Assembly: GCA_000431075.1 (NCBI GenBank)
Contig: HF986880.1
Span: 33,820 to 97,819 of the forward strand
Reading direction: 5' to 3'
Length of the DNA stretch: 64,000 nucleotides
Source of the DNA: Firmicutes bacterium CAG:555
GTDB lineage: Bacteria; Bacillota; Clostridia; Oscillospirales; Oscillospiraceae
Position numbers and translations under genes: made by a program. Below, in pieces: positions 61,739 to 64,000 of the stretch; the first letter of the stretch is position 1, and every line of letters begins with the position of its first letter. The notes beneath the pieces are model-generated. The model had not been told where the DNA came from, made no database searches, and worked only from the letters and a program-made list of their open reading frames with translations.

Positions 61739-62354
61739 TTTTCTCCCTGTTTACCAACGAAAATACACAGCCACAGTACTCCTGACGGTACAGCCCGTAT
61801 TTTTCGGACAAAATTATCGAACGGTGGTTGCCCTCACGCTTTTTAAACTCCGACGGCAGCCATTTAACGCCGTACTTTGCTTCCGCTTCACGGCCTATGG
61901 CGTTTATCGCCACGGCATCCTTGCGGGACGATACGGTGAGCGTCGTACAAAACCACTCAAAGCCACGCTCGCTTGCGATGCGAGCAGTCTCCTCAAGGCG
62001 GATTCTGAAGCACTCAAGGCACCTCTTGCCCTCCTCGGGCTCGTTTTCAAGACCCTTTATGCGGGAAAAGTAATCCTCGCTGCGCCACGGTTCAACAAGG
62101 AGCTTTGCCTGCACACCATCCTCGGCAATAGCGTCAATGAGCTGCTTTTGTGTTTCCAGACGCTTATCGTACTCGGCCTCGGGATAAAGATTCGGGTTAT
62201 ACCACAAAACCGTCACGTCAAAGTACTTCGACAGCAGCTCCAACACCGAGCTTGAGCACGGGCCGCAGCAGCTGTGCAGCAGTATCCCGGGTTTTGCATC
62301 GCCGAACTGCCCGACGATCTTATCAAATTTTCTGAAAAAATTTTCTCTGTTCAT
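61725..62354 (-). CDS. queH: Epoxyqueuosine reductase QueH
   Basis: A 209-residue protein with HSCCGPCSSSV, GKRCLECF and CGC; these cysteines hold the Fe-S cluster of QueH, which makes the final step of queuosine formation in tRNA. The likely start is ATG 62354, with no ribosome binding site ahead, because the promoter -10 is only 7 bases upstream of it. Partner gene queT overlaps its end. Confidence 0.93.
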   Translation of the reverse strand: MNRENFFRKFDKIVGQFGDAKPGILLHSCCGPCSSSVLELLSKYFDVTVLWYNPNLYPEAEYDKRLETQKQLIDAIAEDGVQAKLLVEPWRSEDYFSRIKGLENEPEEGKRCLECFRIRLEETARIASERGFEWFCTTLTVSSRKDAVAINAIGREAEAKYGVKWLPSEFKKREGNHRSIILSEKYGLYRQEYCGCVFSLVNREKNDEN

Positions 62355-62361
62355 AGCACAC

Positions 62362-62389
62362 ATTATATTTTGTTTTTTCCCTCTGTCAA
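62362..62389 (-). promoter_or_regulatory. Promoter of queH-queT, predicting a leaderless mRNA
   Basis: On the minus strand TTGACA (62384-62389), 16 bases, TATAAT (62362-62367). The A of ATG 62354 is the eighth base after the -10, where transcription should start. Confidence 0.7.
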
Positions 62390-62455
62390 GCCGTGCTTTA
62401 CTTTTTCGTTCGTTTAGTATAAAATTGTTTCGCTTAAAGGAAAGGAGTTGTCTTT

Positions 62456-63475
62456 ATGACGGTTTTGGTCACCGGCGGAATGGGCTATATCGGCAGCCAC
62501 ACCTGCGTTGAGCTTCTGCAGCAGGGCATGGATGTCGTCATCATTGATAATCTTGTTAACAGCAGCGCCGAGGCGGGCAAGCGTATCGAGCAGATAACGG
62601 GCAAGACCGTGACTTTTTATGAGGCGGATGTGCGTGACCGCAAGAAGCTTGACGAAATATTCACCCGCCACAGCATCGACTGCGTCATCCACTTTGCGGG
62701 TCTCAAGGCGGTCGGCGAATCGGTCGAGATGCCGCTTGAGTATTACGACAACAATCTCGGCTCGACGATAACGCTGTGTGAGGCGATGCGTGAGCACGGG
62801 GTCAAGAATATAATCTTCTCCTCCTCGGCAACGGTCTACTCGGGCGATAATGAGATGCCGCTGTACGAGACCTCGAAAACCGGCAGCTGCACGAACCCCT
62901 ACGGCTGGACGAAGTATATGTGCGAGCAGATTTTGCGTGACTATGCAAATACCGATCCCGAGTGGGCGGTCATCCTGCTGCGCTACTTTAACCCCGTCGG
63001 CGCTCACCCGAGCGGCCTTATAGGCGAGGATCCCAAGGGCATTCCCAACAATCTCATGCCGTATATCTCACAGACGGCCATCGGCAAGTTTGAATATCTG
63101 CGTGTGTTCGGCGGCGATTACGACACCCCCGACGGCACCGGCGTGCGTGACTATATCCATGTCGTTGACCTTGCAAAGGGTCATGTCGCAGCTATTACAT
63201 ACATGGACGAGCACAAGGGCGAGAGTGTGTTCAACCTCGGCACCGGCACGGGCTACAGTGTGCTCGACATGGTGCATGCCTTTGAAAATGCAAACAAGCT
63301 CACCGTGCCGTATAAGATAGTCGGCCGCCGTGCGGGCGACCTGCCGATATGCTACTGCTCGCCGGAGAAGAGCGCACGGGTGCTCGGCTGGACAGCCGGT
63401 CTCGACCTTGAGGACATGTGCCGAGACAGCTGGCACTGGCAGACTCAGAACCCCAACGGATACCGTGATAAATGA
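62456..63475 (+). CDS. galE: UDP-glucose 4-epimerase
   Basis: A 339-residue epimerase. NAD-binding TGGMGYIGSH is at 6-15, the catalytic region has SSSATVY and YGWTK (Tyr-x3-Lys). Converts UDP-galactose and UDP-glucose. AAAGGAG precedes the ATG. Confidence 0.97.
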   Translation: MTVLVTGGMGYIGSHTCVELLQQGMDVVIIDNLVNSSAEAGKRIEQITGKTVTFYEADVRDRKKLDEIFTRHSIDCVIHFAGLKAVGESVEMPLEYYDNNLGSTITLCEAMREHGVKNIIFSSSATVYSGDNEMPLYETSKTGSCTNPYGWTKYMCEQILRDYANTDPEWAVILLRYFNPVGAHPSGLIGEDPKGIPNNLMPYISQTAIGKFEYLRVFGGDYDTPDGTGVRDYIHVVDLAKGHVAAITYMDEHKGESVFNLGTGTGYSVLDMVHAFENANKLTVPYKIVGRRAGDLPICYCSPEKSARVLGWTAGLDLEDMCRDSWHWQTQNPNGYRDK

Positions 63476-63506
63476 AAAGACGGAGTGCTGAGCACTCCGT
63501 CTTTTT
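63475..63506. terminator. Bidirectional terminator after galE
   Basis: A 14-bp stem (63475-63488 with 63492-63505) with a 3-base loop and T-run, between galE and a convergent gene. Confidence 0.85.
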
Positions 63507-63513
63507 GCGTGTT

Positions 63514-64000
63514 TCAAATGGTCACGGTCGAGCCGTCAGTCTTGAGAAGTATCTGCGCAGGCGGGGTCAGGGACGCAAACTGCATGGGTGAAAGCACCGC
63601 AGCGTAGCTTCCGGCATTTGTGATGACGAACACATCGCCGCAGTCGAGCTTCGGCAGAGTGATATCCTTTGCGATGACATCCGTGCCGGTGCAGAGATTG
63701 CCCACAACGGTGACGGTCTCGGTCCCGGCGGTGTCAGCAAGCGGTGCGAAGCCGAATGCATTGCGGCCGGTGTACATAGGCTCCGAGTTGTGCGGATGTG
63801 CATCAGCCGTGTAGCTTTCGACCATCTGTGCCATGGACGGGCGCACAAAGCCGTTGAGGGTGTTTGCAAGAATGACGAAGGTCCTGCCGTGCGATACCTT
63901 TTTATCCAGCACATGCGTCACATAAACGCCCGCCTTGCCGACAAGGAAGCGTCCGGTCTCGATGAGTATCTGCGCACTCAGCCTGCTGCGGTAAACGCCC
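63514..64000 (-). CDS. Fold-type III PLP-dependent decarboxylase (5' end outside window)
   Basis: The last 161 codons of a larger gene that runs off the right edge. The reading ILIETGRFLVGKAGVYVTHVL and GNLCTGTDVIA match the C-terminal half of diaminopimelate/ornithine decarboxylase-type PLP enzymes; the Cys in GNLC is the usual active-site cysteine, and NAGSYA near the end is the cofactor-contacting segment. Which amino acid it acts on cannot be told. Confidence 0.82.
   Translation of the reverse strand, partial: GVYRSRLSAQILIETGRFLVGKAGVYVTHVLDKKVSHGRTFVILANTLNGFVRPSMAQMVESYTADAHPHNSEPMYTGRNAFGFAPLADTAGTETVTVVGNLCTGTDVIAKDITLPKLDCGDVFVITNAGSYAAVLSPMQFASLTPPAQILLKTDGSTVTI

Overview
The window is about 64 kb of a chromosome from a low-to-mid GC Bacillota, most likely class Clostridia and probably an Oscillospirales-type gut or anaerobic bacterium. 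The evidence is a complete V-type (Ntp) ATPase operon, a Firmicutes-type holB-ricT pair, the khpB-yidC-yidD-rnpA-rpmH block, MurT, GdpP, TRAP transport and strong AGGAG ribosome binding sites. Genus cannot be set from sequence reading alone. No rRNA, tRNA or CRISPR array was recognised.

Layout: 1-4.2 kb holds the 3' part of gdpP (minus), then a plus-strand run of a nucleotidyltransferase with a phosphomutase remnant, a LUD protein, a YugP protease and a cupin. 4.3-12.9 kb is the minus-strand operon ntpH(G)-I-K-E-C-F-A-B-D. 13.3-18.8 kb has an E2-like acyltransferase, a transglutaminase protein, a PHP phosphoesterase, an amidohydrolase and murT. 18.8-22.1 kb holds glmS, azlCD and secG. 22.2-31.7 kb is a mosaic of single genes: mannosyltransferase, SHOCT-like protein, crcB under a fluoride riboswitch, rRNA/tRNA uracil methyltransferase, lipoprotein, HD protein, Sfp-type transferase, GtrA, HAD, TPR and LysR. 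32.1-35.0 kb is a CsoR-controlled copper operon. 35.1-44.0 kb is a LacI-linked TRAP and sugar-acid catabolic operon. 44.1-47.7 kb has an exported lysozyme-SLH protein and a degenerate flavin oxidoreductase. 47.9-49.6 kb is nadE and guaA.

The most interesting segment is 49.6-53.2 kb. An AT-rich 3.6 kb island lies between two 14-bp copies of the end of guaA. It carries the tail of one cytosine methyltransferase, a complete cytosine methyltransferase, a small HTH regulator, a probable restriction endonuclease and a DUF3644 protein with an R-x4-H (HEPN-like) motif. No integrase remains. The strong terminator expected after guaA lies just outside the distal repeat, as it would if the island had been inserted between guaA and its terminator.

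53.3-64 kb returns to core genes: a CaCA antiporter, a repeat protein, ricT, holB, acpP, khpB, yidC, yidD, rnpA, rpmH, a thiamine ECF component under a TPP riboswitch, queT-queH, galE, and the end of a fold-type III PLP enzyme cut by the window edge.

Several genes look like reduced versions of known families: a GuaA without its glutaminase, MurT without adjacent GatD, an E2 fold without the catalytic histidine, and an enoate-reductase-like protein without its iron-sulfur cysteines. Other expression features worth noting are a CopA with a CopZ domain preceded by an internal ribosome binding site, a CsoR palindrome over its own ribosome binding site, and a queH promoter that predicts a leaderless mRNA.
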